From the NCBI GenBank assembly GCA_026874595.1, contig CM049312.1:66804929-66868928 (forward strand): DNA of 64,000 nucleotides, read 5' to 3'. A program made the position numbers and the translations under genes. A model generated the notes under the pieces. It did not search any database. It was given only the letters and a program-made list of their open reading frames with translations, and was not told the origin of the DNA. Shown here one piece after another: positions 50,855 to 61,000 of this stretch. Positions within the stretch are counted from its first letter, which is position 1. Each line of letters opens with the position of its first letter. The stretch is from Sipunculus nudus (taxonomy: Eukaryota > Annelida > Sipuncula > Golfingiida > Sipunculidae).

Positions 50855-51030
50855 ATGGAATTGCTCAGAAGTTATCACGTTTATATCAAAGGATACTTTT
50901 CTGACGGACGAACTTGTTACGATGCGTCAATGAGGATGGTTACACCTCGGCATTTCCCTTGCCTGGGTCCGACCGGGTATAAATTAGATAACAGGAATCA
51001 AAGTGTACCGTCCTGTCACGAAGTACCAAA
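50855..51030 (+). other. Possible decayed plus-strand exon in the 3' flank
   Basis: The plus frame reads FSDGRTCYDASMRMVTPRHF then PCLGPTGYKLDNRN. The copy A counterpart (41,236-41,330) reads SDGQTCYVAAMRMVTARHLP with a frameshift soon after. Many differences fall at third positions. No family is recognised and no splice sites are assigned. Confidence 0.25.
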
Positions 51031-51170
51031 AAGAAAATTTTCTGATGCATTGCTTCGGTTAATTCAGCATGAAAAACGAGGCATATTCCTGCACAAAAAT
51101 TTTAAAAGTCTTTAGATGTGTGTAAATAAATAATGGTACCAGCATACATATCAGGATACATATGTAGGGT

Positions 51171-51442
51171 TCATCCTATATACGTAGGTATATAATATGC
51201 CGCCTCGTTTTCATTTTCATACCCCCACCACGTGACGTCCATTACTTCTGGGTTCATCCAGCATGTGTAGGTGAGTGAAATAAAAGTGAAACTCTGGCAC
51301 CACTCCTGATTCACACACATAGCTGCACATACTTCCGTAACATCAGCTTTCACATTTTGTGAGTGTTTGCTGTAGATGAGTTTACCACTGGCTCTTTTAA
51401 CCCAACTCATCGACGTACACGGTTCGGAACTGCATCTTCCCA
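51171..51442 (-). CDS. Copy B exon 3 (PAN/Apple-like domain, stop)
   Basis: 272 nt from acceptor tctatttcag, phase 1, through GRCSSEPCTSMSWVKRASGK to ...YIPTYIG and TGA. Trp at the site that is TAG in copy A is intact (WWGYENENEAAYY). Confidence 0.85.
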
Positions 51443-51649
51443 CTGAAATAGACATACATTTCCTTAACAGAAACCATTTTGAACCATACTTCAATAATTA
51501 ATTTACCATTTAATTTTTTGACCCCATTATCCATCCTTAGTATCCTCTCACAATCAACCTGCGAATAGGAGCAGAATTATCGTAACTTTTGTCAGAATAA
51601 TGCAGGGGGTGCACATTAAGGATATATATATATGTGTCTATATATATAT

Positions 51650-51687
<38 letters not shown>

Positions 51688-54600
51688 CGTACAAAAAGAT
51701 TACCTGAAACAGAAGAGGGTAATTCTACCACAACTTGTAGAGAATATTCTCGACACGTGGAATTTATCTTCTCCTTGAACACCACAATGGATCCAATCAA
51801 TTTCTCTTGTGACGATGGGAACCTTTTATACACCGATTTGGATAAATCATTTTCACATTTAATCCAGTCGAATGGAATAGCGTTTTTTCCCGGTGCGAAA
51901 AATCCAACAACATCGCCATCTTGTACATACATTGGTGTTGATGGTGTAACGTTATGTATACCGGCGCCTGGAACCATAAATATGTTGCTCATGGCGGTTA
52001 GCTTGTATTCTAAAAGACCATTTGTCTTACGCCATAACTGAAAATAAATGTCGACCGCTCTGGTGGCATAAAAACTGAAATGACGAACAGGTCTCCTTCC
52101 TCCCAGATATATTGGATTATAAGGCACAGGGATGATCATAATGTTATCCCCAGTATCCACAACGTTTCTACTTTTCAGTTCTGATCCGATATGTTGAAGG
52201 CGAGTGAGGCACGAGCCTTTAAAATGGCAAAGTAAGATATTGATAACAATCAGATTATCAGTATACGGAAATATAAAATTGCTAAATGTTATATCATCAA
52301 ATTCTGTTGTAGGCATGTAGTCTTAACATTTTTATTTAAAACAACCGTTTTCATGTTGAGTTACATTTTAAAAGAAAACACAATTCACGAAAGCGTATTT
52401 TGAATTGTTTAACATAATTACACATTATTTCATAAGCAATAATGATAATACAAAGTCTATCCTTAAAGAATTTTTGCTGAATATAATGTTGAATTCATTT
52501 TCTTTAAGGAAAGATTTAGTTAATAATGAACATTTCATCCTTGTTTGACCTATTATTGTGACGTTATGATGCAGGCAAGCTGGGTATTAGCGGGTGATGG
52601 CGGTGTTCATTGGGTGGGGAGCGTTGCTGAGATAAGCGTGTGGGTCAAAACCATACACAAGGTAGGGTGAGCAGCACATGGGACACGGTTATTCGTACAT
52701 CTTCCGTGCTCGCTGTTAAGCCATACAGGCAAAAGCCTTAATTGGTCATCATCGCACGGTTTTTTTGTAAATATAATAATACGGGTTTTTCCTTTAATAC
52801 GGGTTATTGATGTGGTAATTTCGACCCGACACCCCTGTCTCCTTTAATGGAACAAAATGTCTCGGCTGTTGTGTACCGCTGTCGTGTTTTGTCTGACAAG
52901 CGACTGTTTATCGTGCTATGGTCAGTTTCTATAAAAATTAATGGTTAATCTTCCTCCCATAAAAAAAAAATCGAGTAACATTATTATGAATATCATGTGT
53001 AAATCAAATTAAATAAAAGTTAAAGATAAATAGCATTTTTAACGCACAGAAACCGGTAGTATATGCCGACGCATGATTGACAGAAAAGCAACAGGGTTAT
53101 CGATTGATACAGGGAGGGTTTTATAATGCAATGACATTTAAATTTGACCAAATTACCCTACGTGGAATAATATTGAAATGCTTGATATGTGTTAAGAAAG
53201 TACACAGTTTTAACAAACCGGATGTGCGGAACATAGAAGGGACCTCACGTATTCATAATGGATGGTTAGAAGATTAGTCCCAGTCTGGGCTCTGTTTTAA
53301 ACGAAGAGCCACAGGGCCCTGCCTTCATATTTCTAACGGATATGAATGCATGCATCTTCTGAAGATGCACCAAGTTTAAGTATATGCATCTTATACTAAG
53401 TGTGTTGAATCGAGGCGATTGTCTCAGCCAGCGTCATGCAGTGCACGAGTTACATCATCACTGCTGTGAGTGTCCTGGTAACTGGACAAGGGCTTCACAA
53501 GACCGCTGGCTACACGGGTTGATACCAGGGTAACGCATTGGATTGTTTCAGCCGGCCAGGTGCATGTGTCACATTTCAGCTTCGTAGGTCAGGAAGTTAG
53601 CAGTATGAAGTAACACGTGCACTGCCCACCGCTGGCTGAAACAATCACCTCGAATCTCCATCGCTTAACAGTGCATGCGTTCCCGTATGCTAGAAAAAGG
53701 AAGGCAGCGACCTGTGGCCCTGTGTTTACAACAGAGCTACAACTGGGTCTAATTAGAAGATAAGACGGAGTAAACGCGGTAAGAATACATTTTGTGCACT
53801 GTAACTGGCTTTCTGTGACGGTATAGGCTAGTTTCCAAGGCTGTTTTATTTACATGAAGGGGATTATTAATTGGTAATCCTGTTATTGTAGAATCCAGCT
53901 TAGGCAAGATTGTTTAATAATGACGCAGGTGCTCTGATCATCACCATTTCATGTTTGATTGCTGTGTAAATTCAATACCCTGGTTGATTAACGTTTGTAT
54001 TTGTAGTTCCGTCTTTTATTGTACATTGAGCCCCTACTTCATTTTGTACCCTGCTCTCAAAGTATGCCCCAATCCAGAGATCGTTCCGCCCGGTGGGCTC
54101 ATATATGGCTAGGGGCAACCAAACCACAAATCAATCTAATCACAACGAGAAGACGCACTTTACAGCCACTTGTCCAGTTTACCCACGACGGTTGTCACAT
54201 AACCCCTGGCCGAGTTAGGGTCGCTATATTATGCTGGGTTTTCGTACCTGATCGTTAGTTGTCTTAAAGCTTTGACATATTATCGTGTTACCATCGTCTA
54301 ACGATGGTCGTGGGCAGTTGTAACCAACAATATCCCTCTACAACAAACGATAGGTCATAAACCGGTCTCATGACAGTGGTAAGATTATCGCGTGACCAAT
54401 TATGACAAGTCGCCAGTTTGTCACTTGTCACTTGTCAAGAGTGGTCACTGGTGCTCGTGCGATGTTCGTGCGACAGTCTATAGCCACTGTCACAAATACC
54501 TTTAAGAACGCCTGCGAACGCCGTACGAACGATGTTAGGACCATTTCGTACGGCGGCCGTAGGTGAATCCTGTGTAGGTAAGTTCGTGGCCAGGTCGTTG

Positions 54601-57358
54601 GTCCTGTCCAAGATTTTCTACGAACGCCTCACGAGAACCCCTCGTCGGACCGCGGCCTTTCGAATGCCTAAGGAGCAACGTAAGAACTACGCAAGATGTT
54701 CGTGGATTATTTAGGGTCAGTACACCACGCCAGAGCTTAGATGGTGGCCGTAGGTATGCTGTTCAAAGATCCCAAGGCACTCTTATGAAGAACGTTGGAA
54801 CACTAGGGGCATCGTCGACAAAAATTATCTAATTTTTTTCAAGAATGCTTCAAGAATCTATGCCCACTCTAAGAAATGTCTGCGAGCTCTAGAATTCGTA
54901 GGAACTGGAAGATTCGTACGAATCCCTCCTTCGTACGATTCTTCGTGACCGTACTTTATCCTGATGTAAAAGCAACTGTTTGATGCTAAATAGTTGCAGT
55001 CAATTACCGAGACCGCCTGTTTTCTTCGACTTGAGTCGGGAACCCAAATGATGACTCAGGTGTGACTTGTTCTATTGATTACATTAAGTGTACTATTTTC
55101 TGTGAAATCGAAATTACTATGGTGCCTAACCCCTAAGCCCTCTCTTCAGGACATCCCAAGTGATTTTGGGTACCTCAGGGTGACGGTAACCATCAGCTGC
55201 AGACAATACTTGATATTACTTTCCAGAAGATATGTAGTGCCTAGAACAAGACGGTTTCTGGAAATCTATATAAGCTCTACCTCAGAACACATCGTGCAAT
55301 GTGACCTTTCAGACCCTCTTCTCTTTGTGATCTGGTTGTAACAAGATATTTGCCTGAGAGAATGTCCTGTACGGGGTTCATCTACACGGGTAGTCGTCAT
55401 TAACGTCAGACTCTAATTGCATTCACCAAACGCTAGGACAGGGAATGGTATCATGACTGAATTAAAGCGTGCTGACGACCACGCTCGCAGAGCAAGTGAC
55501 CGTGTGGCGGTCCAGACAGATCCGCTGACTACCTGCTCTTTGTCCTTATCCAAGGCTTTATGTTAAGTTTTTTTTTTTTAGCTCAGCTGACTGTAAGTCA
55601 GCTGAGGTTTAGGCATGATGCTTTGCCCGTCATCCGTCCGGCCGTCCGTTAGCAGGGCACAAATCGTAACTGCTGGTCCTACAAACGTCTAAGTGAACAT
55701 CCAGGGAGATCAGTCAAAAATCTCCAAGGAAAGCTGAAATTGTGTCACTGCGACCTATATCTTCCGAGCTATGGGGCTTGAAAGTGCCCCCAAAATAGTC
55801 AAAAATTTGATAAAAACCTTCCTATATCTTGTTAATTAATCCATGGATTGTCATAAATCATGCTTTGAAAATTAACAATGATTAGTTTTGTCAGTTCCCG
55901 AAAAGTGGTGGCTCCACCTTATTTTCTGTTATTTTAACGAATATTTTTTTTATTTATTTTTACTATACAATGACAACAATCATGTCGTTTTCTCAGCTGT
56001 AATTTCATCTAGTGTCCAAAAAAACCTGGTTGGTTTATTGATCACAAGTGGATGCCCTATAGTAATCACCCTGTCTGTCTGTCTGGTTTTCTGTCTGTCT
56101 GTCCATCCGTCCATTCACACAAATTTGTTTCCAAATGATAACTTCAGGTTTGATTGACACATGGATCTCAACTCAAACTTGACTTACATATGGCCAACCA
56201 CTAAAGCAAGAACCTATATGATTTTCGGGTCTCGGGGTCAAAGGTTAAGGTCACAGGACTCACTTATTTAAAAATATTATGGCTGCATTTAAAGCCAAGA
56301 TCATCATCCCAAACTTTTCATATTGTGCTGTTGGCTGACTCGCCAGTATGGAGAGAGCAAAAATAAATTTGGGGTCATAAGGTCAAAGGTCAAGGTTACA
56401 GGGGCCATCAGTTAACAAAGTGGTTTCCAGATTATAACTCAAGTTTACAATTATAACTCCACATTGGTGTCAAACTTAACTTATATATGGCTCACCAATA
56501 AAGTAAGAACCAAGTCGATTTTGGGGTCCAACGGTCAAAGGTCAAGGTCGCAGGACAATTTTCTTTTAAAAGAATGTGTATGCATTTTAAGCCAAACTTT
56601 ACATCACAAACCGTCCACTTAAGAATATTGCAAACCTGCCAATAGGGAAAAATTCTATTCGTTTTTGGGGTCATAGGGTCAATGGTCAAGGTCACAGGGC
56701 AAATTCATTCACAAATTAGTTTAAGGATGTTAATGCTGCTTGCATAGACAGATTGGCCTCAAACTTGATTTATTAATGACCACTTAAGTAAATTCATTTT
56801 GATTTTTAGGATCCAGATATCGAAGTTGAAGATCACAGGAGCCATATCATTTTAAAGATTTGGGATGGGACGTATGTAAATAAAACTTTTATCCCAAACT
56901 TTCAATCTTTCACATATGGCTTACTTGCCCAAAGTGAGGAAAATCTGTAGATTTTGAGGTAACCTGGTCAGACGTCAAGGTCACTTTTTAAAAGTTAGTT
57001 AAAGTAATCTAAATGCTGCAAGTTCAAGCTGATACATGATCAAGGACTAAGACTTGTGTACATGTGATTGTCGTAAAGAGTTGCTGTTATTTATGACTGG
57101 TCTGCTTTTAGATCATGCCTGATATAAAACAAAAACAAAATGTGCTAACAGTGCTTAAATTGTGTAGAAGCTGGACTAATATTCGCTAACAGTTGTAACG
57201 TTTAGGCAGATTTGGTTGATGGTGCTTTGACAGGAAATCACTTTAATTATACTTGGTGAATAAAAAATACGAATAGAGCGTGCACACATACTTGCGAAAC
57301 AAAGGAGGTAAAACCCGCAGATTAAAGGTGCTGTCCGATATATCACTCCCGTTTTCAT
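51171..57358 (-). CDS. Secreted protein with N-terminal beta-rich domain and PAN/Apple-like domain (3-exon model, copy B)
   Basis: 283 residues in three exons with all junctions phase 1. Exon 1 supplies a candidate signal peptide ending near CFA (residues 20-22). Residues 24-193 form a domain I do not recognise by name: IMIIPVPYN, RHFSFYATRAVDIYFQLWR, PMYVQDGDVVGFFAPG and CREYSLQ suggest a beta-sandwich or lectin-like fold. Residues 195-283 form a PAN/Apple-like domain with Cys at 197, 201, 231, 235, 241 and 253 and the core WCQSFTF. Such domains bind proteins or glycans outside cells; function here is not established. The tail reads YYIPTYIG then TGA at 51,171. Copy A (41.6-42.7 kb) is a damaged paralogue. 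Exons 2 and 3 are well supported by conservation between copies. Exon 1 is 5.1 kb away and rests on ATG context, hydrophobicity, donor and phase. Confidence 0.7.
51621..51688. repeat. (TA)n microsatellite in copy B intron 2
   Basis: An interrupted TA array just downstream of the exon 2 donor, inside the 261-bp intron between exons 2 and 3. Confidence 0.95.
51704..52216 (-). CDS. Copy B exon 2 (beta-rich domain)
   Basis: 513 nt, phase 1 in and out. The acceptor cattttaaag is shared with copy A. It ends SLQVVVELPSSVS with donor TTTCAG|GTAATC. Confidence 0.8.
52857..52920 (+). CDS. Candidate first exon with signal peptide (plus strand)
   Basis: ATG with A at -3 encodes MSRLLCTAVVFCLTSDCLSC YG, a signal-peptide-like start, followed by donor TATG|GTCAGT in phase 1. 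A TATA-like taaatataataatac lies about 85 bp upstream. No matching downstream exon was found in the window. It sits inside the first intron of the copy B gene, on the opposite strand. Low certainty. Confidence 0.3.
53274..53752. mobile_element. Foldback MITE, 479 bp, with 8-bp target duplication
   Basis: The two arms are rough reverse complements over ~200 bp each. Outer ends are ttagtcccag and ctgggtctaa; gctctgtt..taaac..gccacagg..ctgccttc is shared, and the inner gaggcgattgtctcagccag pairs with ctggctgaaacaatcacctc. The flanks carry the direct repeat ttagaaga (53,266-53,273 and 53,753-53,760). An 8-bp duplication fits hAT-type elements. The left arm has an extra ~45 bp with its own gcatcttctgaagatgc hairpin. 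No transposase. Confidence 0.85.
53763..54280. other. Intron 1 of copy B gene, between MITE and CpG-rich patch
   Basis: No gene supported. The plus frame 54,019-54,258 shows no recognisable domain. Confidence 0.5.
54285..54960. repeat. CpG-rich patch with repeated cgtacga palindromes
   Basis: Much richer in CG dinucleotides than its surroundings. It contains the stem ccatcgt cta acgatgg (~54,291), paired cgccgtacga / tcgtacggcg (~54,520 and ~54,547), ttcgtacgaa-type motifs at ~54,917 and ~54,933, and dispersed cgaacg. Boundaries and class are unclear; probably a repeat element. Confidence 0.45.
55573..57010 (+). mobile_element. AGCTCAGCTGAC-headed element with ~140-bp internal repeats
   Basis: It begins ttttttagctcagctgactg taagtcagctgagg (a hairpin), then cgtccggccgtccgttagcagggcacaaatcgtaac. 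Units with ggtcaaaggtcaaggtcacagg follow near 56,240, 56,370, 56,525, 56,670, 56,825 and 56,965. It is the inverted relative of 30.55-31.65 kb. Confidence 0.65.
57292..57358 (-). CDS. Candidate signal-peptide exon of copy B gene
   Basis: 67 nt: ATG with A at -3, then 22 codons (MKTGVIYRTAPLICGFYLLC FA) and one base. It reads as a short basic start, a hydrophobic core and a small-residue cleavage site. The donor is GCAA|GTATGT, phase 1, matching the phase 1 acceptor at 52,216. An upstream in-frame ATG would add five residues. Confidence 0.5.
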
Positions 57359-57374
57359 GTTTTCATATACCATA

Positions 57375-59274
57375 GATGATCCAAAATATTAACGATTCTG
57401 AAATGGATGGAAATATGAAGGATTATTTAATGCTTTGATCCTTCATCAAAGGCTAAGTGAAATACAGCTGACCAAACTACGTTAGCTGAGTTTAGGGAAA
57501 GTTTTCTCTTTTGCAACAAGGGAAGAGGCAATTTTAGAAAGTCCAATGTTGAATGTTTTACCGTCACTGATACTGTAATATCCAGGTAAATCAACGAGCA
57601 ATCAAGCACACCATTTAATTAGAATTTAAGCAGTGTTCCATGTGCCTGTCAAATGTGCTTTGATCCGTAGAAATTAACGGTATAACTATATGGTTTAGGT
57701 AGGTATAATTGGAATTTTACAAAATACTATTCAGATTCTAAAATACATCTTTGCACTTTTCGCTGAAATACTGAATTTGAAATCCTCCGTGAACACAAAA
57801 TTTGTAAACTGTGTTCCACTGCCGTGGCATGTGCATCGATATGTCTTCTTTTCGACAGAAGCACTGTCTGAACCTTTTACATAAGAGACTTACCTTGTGT
57901 ACAGAAGTGGGTTTTCCTTTGGAGGAAAATTGCTTCGGAGTTTCACAGAAGTTTAGCCCGAACTTGTGCCAGGAAGGCAGTTACTGCACTTTTAATGATT
58001 AGGGAATGTCACCTGTTGTTGGCGGATATCCAACAAATACACTCGGGTAAAAGTGAGCAGCCTGAGCATGGCTGACTGTTGCATAGACATCAATACAAAC
58101 AGGCCAGAGGTTGGAATGAAAGGCTAAGCCAGGTCATTATCTTAACCAATTAAATATTTATAATTTAGATCAATACTTTTTTCTAGACGACTATTACGTC
58201 CTCTTAACAAGATTAAAGGAGAAATTCTCTTGCTTTAATAGAAACATTTTAAACCGTTGGAAAATGTTACTATTGCCATAAAGCCCTCTGCAAAATGGCG
58301 GAATAATACAAAATTTAAAAAACGAGAAAATAATTACCATATCATATTCCTTATATTAGAGAATTTCCATTAGCACTGGAAAGAGGAATAATAATGTAAT
58401 AAACAAACCCTATAAGTAACGAAAAACGTCACGTGCGTAGAGTTTCAGTTAATTATAAACATAGTTATTTGAATATATGTATTTTAACAGGATTACAAAA
58501 TAGCCATTTTGCTCACAAATCATGCTTTCCTGCCTTCGGAAAGACTTGACTGTTTTGTAATGAAGGTTTCTTTTAAAATACTGGTAAAAATCTATGCAAT
58601 GAATAAATTTGTTCACAAATTTAGCAAAAAAGAAATGCCTCAGGATGGAGAAATATCAATATTTTTAAGTTGGATTATAATAACACAGAATATGCATTTT
58701 CATCAAAGTCAAAGGTTGTGTTAACAAATAGCTGCTTAGTGGCTTTGTAATAAGACATGTTCGTGTACTGCATTTTACTATAGTTTCCTTTGTTTTGGTG
58801 AGATGTTTAATATTCATATTATTATACCTGCGACTGCCTAGGATGAAGTCAACAAATAATACACGTGTAAGAATTTACATAACGCTAATGGTTTGCACAT
58901 TTTGATATGATAATTTTTTCTGAAAATAACATTATTTGATACTACCTTTTAGGCGCCAATCATCTCGATCATCCTTAAAAAAAACGACCTGTTTGATGTT
59001 TCACCTTTTCCCGTTCAGAATCTTTAATCGTTTTCCGTACTGCACTTTGAATAAAATAGCTCGACATTACAGCCAGTCTGTCTGGATAACTCTCAAGACG
59101 TCTTTCATGAACAAAAATTAGTTATAATTGGCCGGTAAATATGTTTACATGTAATTATGTTTAGTCAGACCTTTCTAAATATGCAAATTTACCGGCAGTA
59201 GAAAAGTTTGCTTTCAGCTCTTCGGGCAAAGTAACCACTTTTTGTTGAAAAGTGGCTGAGAAATTATGCCTATG
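57375..59274. other. Upstream region of the copy B gene
   Basis: AT-rich. On the minus strand, tccatttcag followed by aatcg just above the candidate ATG could be a 5'-UTR acceptor. Otherwise nothing supportable. Confidence 0.5.
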
Positions 59275-59407
59275 TTTATTAAAATTGACACTTATGGAAA
59301 GAAAGCATAAAGGAATCTTACATTTACTCCTTTTTCTTCCACATCGAACAGGTTTTTTCCTTTATAATTTTTTTTTATTTCTTAAAATGCTAATTTCTGG
59401 ACTATAA

Positions 59408-59453
<46 letters not shown>

Positions 59454-59915
59454 CATCAACTTTATCGTCTGTTTTTAATTATTATTAACAGCTTCTCAGA
59501 TGTAACTAAGAATATTTTGATCGAACATTCCTGCTTTAAGATTCTCTTTCACGTTCTACTAAGTAATTTCATATATTTAAATGTTGGAAAAAGCCGCACT
59601 AATATACACGTAAAAAACCTGTATTAAATTTAAGAACTTTTTCATCCATTTTATTACCTATACTGTGCTGTTGTGGACATTGTAAAGTTCGACCTACTAG
59701 GAACGGGTGTTAATATATTTATGGGAGAATTTATGTGGTATTTTGACTAATAAGGTTAAATATATCAGGACAATTTGTCGTATGCATTGGAGCAATTATA
59801 CCAGTAAGAGGACATACCAGGATGATGCAACATTAATCCTCTCTCTTGTCTATGACGTTCCCAAAGTGTCTTTCAAAGGTTTTCCCTTGAAGATCACTGA
59901 GGTTGGACTGGTAAA
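59275..59915. repeat. Duplicated flank, partner of 42,825-43,650
   Basis: See the partner entry: same landmarks in the same order and orientation, including (TA)n at 59,411-59,448. The minisatellite that follows in copy A is absent here. Confidence 0.85.
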
Positions 59916-60787
59916 AAAAAGGCGGTCGATTCTACTCTGTGACTGTATGGACACCTTGGTCTAAGACATCTTTAATGCGAAACAACATTATTTCCTTCCG
60001 TTTATTTATGTTAAAGACTATATTATAAATGCATAAAACAGGAACATATATTCAAACTGCACAAGCAGAAAAGAAAAAAAGTGATGACTTACATAGAAAG
60101 TAGGGTCACGGAAACATTTTATTTTTGATGCCATGTTAACTGATTTTTCTGTTACTGCTATGTGTCCTTGGTTCATCTTACTTCATACAACCTGCAAATT
60201 ACCTGTTAAGTTAACAACTCCGACATATGTTTGAGTTTACAACAGGGTGCAAGGAGAGATCTTCTTATCCTGTACCGAAATGACTGTCCCTCTGTAGAAT
60301 ATAAAAGTTACAGTCATAGCTAACTATAGTCACTGAAAGGCTATGTGTGATCTTGGCAATTTTGTTTTAAACAGTTAGTAATGCTGACTTGTTGATAATA
60401 TAGAAAGAATGTAGCAAATGTGAAGACAGCATCCCTGGATTGGATACTCAATAGCCCAATAATAACAGGAATAAAACGAGAGTCAGTTAGATTTGTACTC
60501 CTTTGGAACATTGAAAGTGCACATCAACCATACCACATTTTAAAATGAAATTATACAATTCATATTAATTTCTATACCTTATGCATCATTCATGTTTTAC
60601 TCATAAAGGAACCACCCAGATCGACTGTATGTGTTAGAACTGCATGAGAAAAAGGGCTCTTGTGTGATGCTAAAGGTAAAAAAGCTATATGAATTTTCAA
60701 TTTTTATTCAAGATAATTATCAAGTGACGGCGCCAAAGATACCTCTTTTGACAACCTTTCGCAATGAGCCACCACATGTCGTATACA
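59916..60787. other. Intergenic region
   Basis: No gene or repeat structure recognised. Confidence 0.6.
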
Positions 60788-61000
60788 GGGTGCTGTTCAA
60801 TGTTGGTTAGAACTTATTCTCTCCTTGTGCATGAAAATAGGGTACTGATAAATGTAGGCTTGAATCTATACCCTCTTGGTGCATGAAAAGAGGTTGCTGT
60901 TAAATGTAGGTTGGAAACAATACCCTCCTTGTGCATGAAAACAGGTACTGTTAAATGTAGGTTAGATTCTAAACCCTCTCGGTGCATGAATTTTATTGCC
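60788..61000. repeat. 52-bp minisatellite, four units
   Basis: Units of accctccttgtgcatgaaaa caggtactgttaaatgtaggttagattct. The gtgcatg motif falls at 60,827, 60,879, 60,931 and 60,982. Confidence 0.9.

Larger units (their letters stand above)
49115..52370. repeat. Segmental duplication, copy B
   Basis: Partner of 39,388-42,825, same orientation, offset about 9.7 kb. It carries the intact exons 2 and 3 of the secreted-protein gene. Confidence 0.9.

Noticed and set aside
55888-56157. Plus-strand 89-codon frame
   Set aside because: It lies inside the AGCTCAGCTGAC-headed repeat element and has low-complexity composition.
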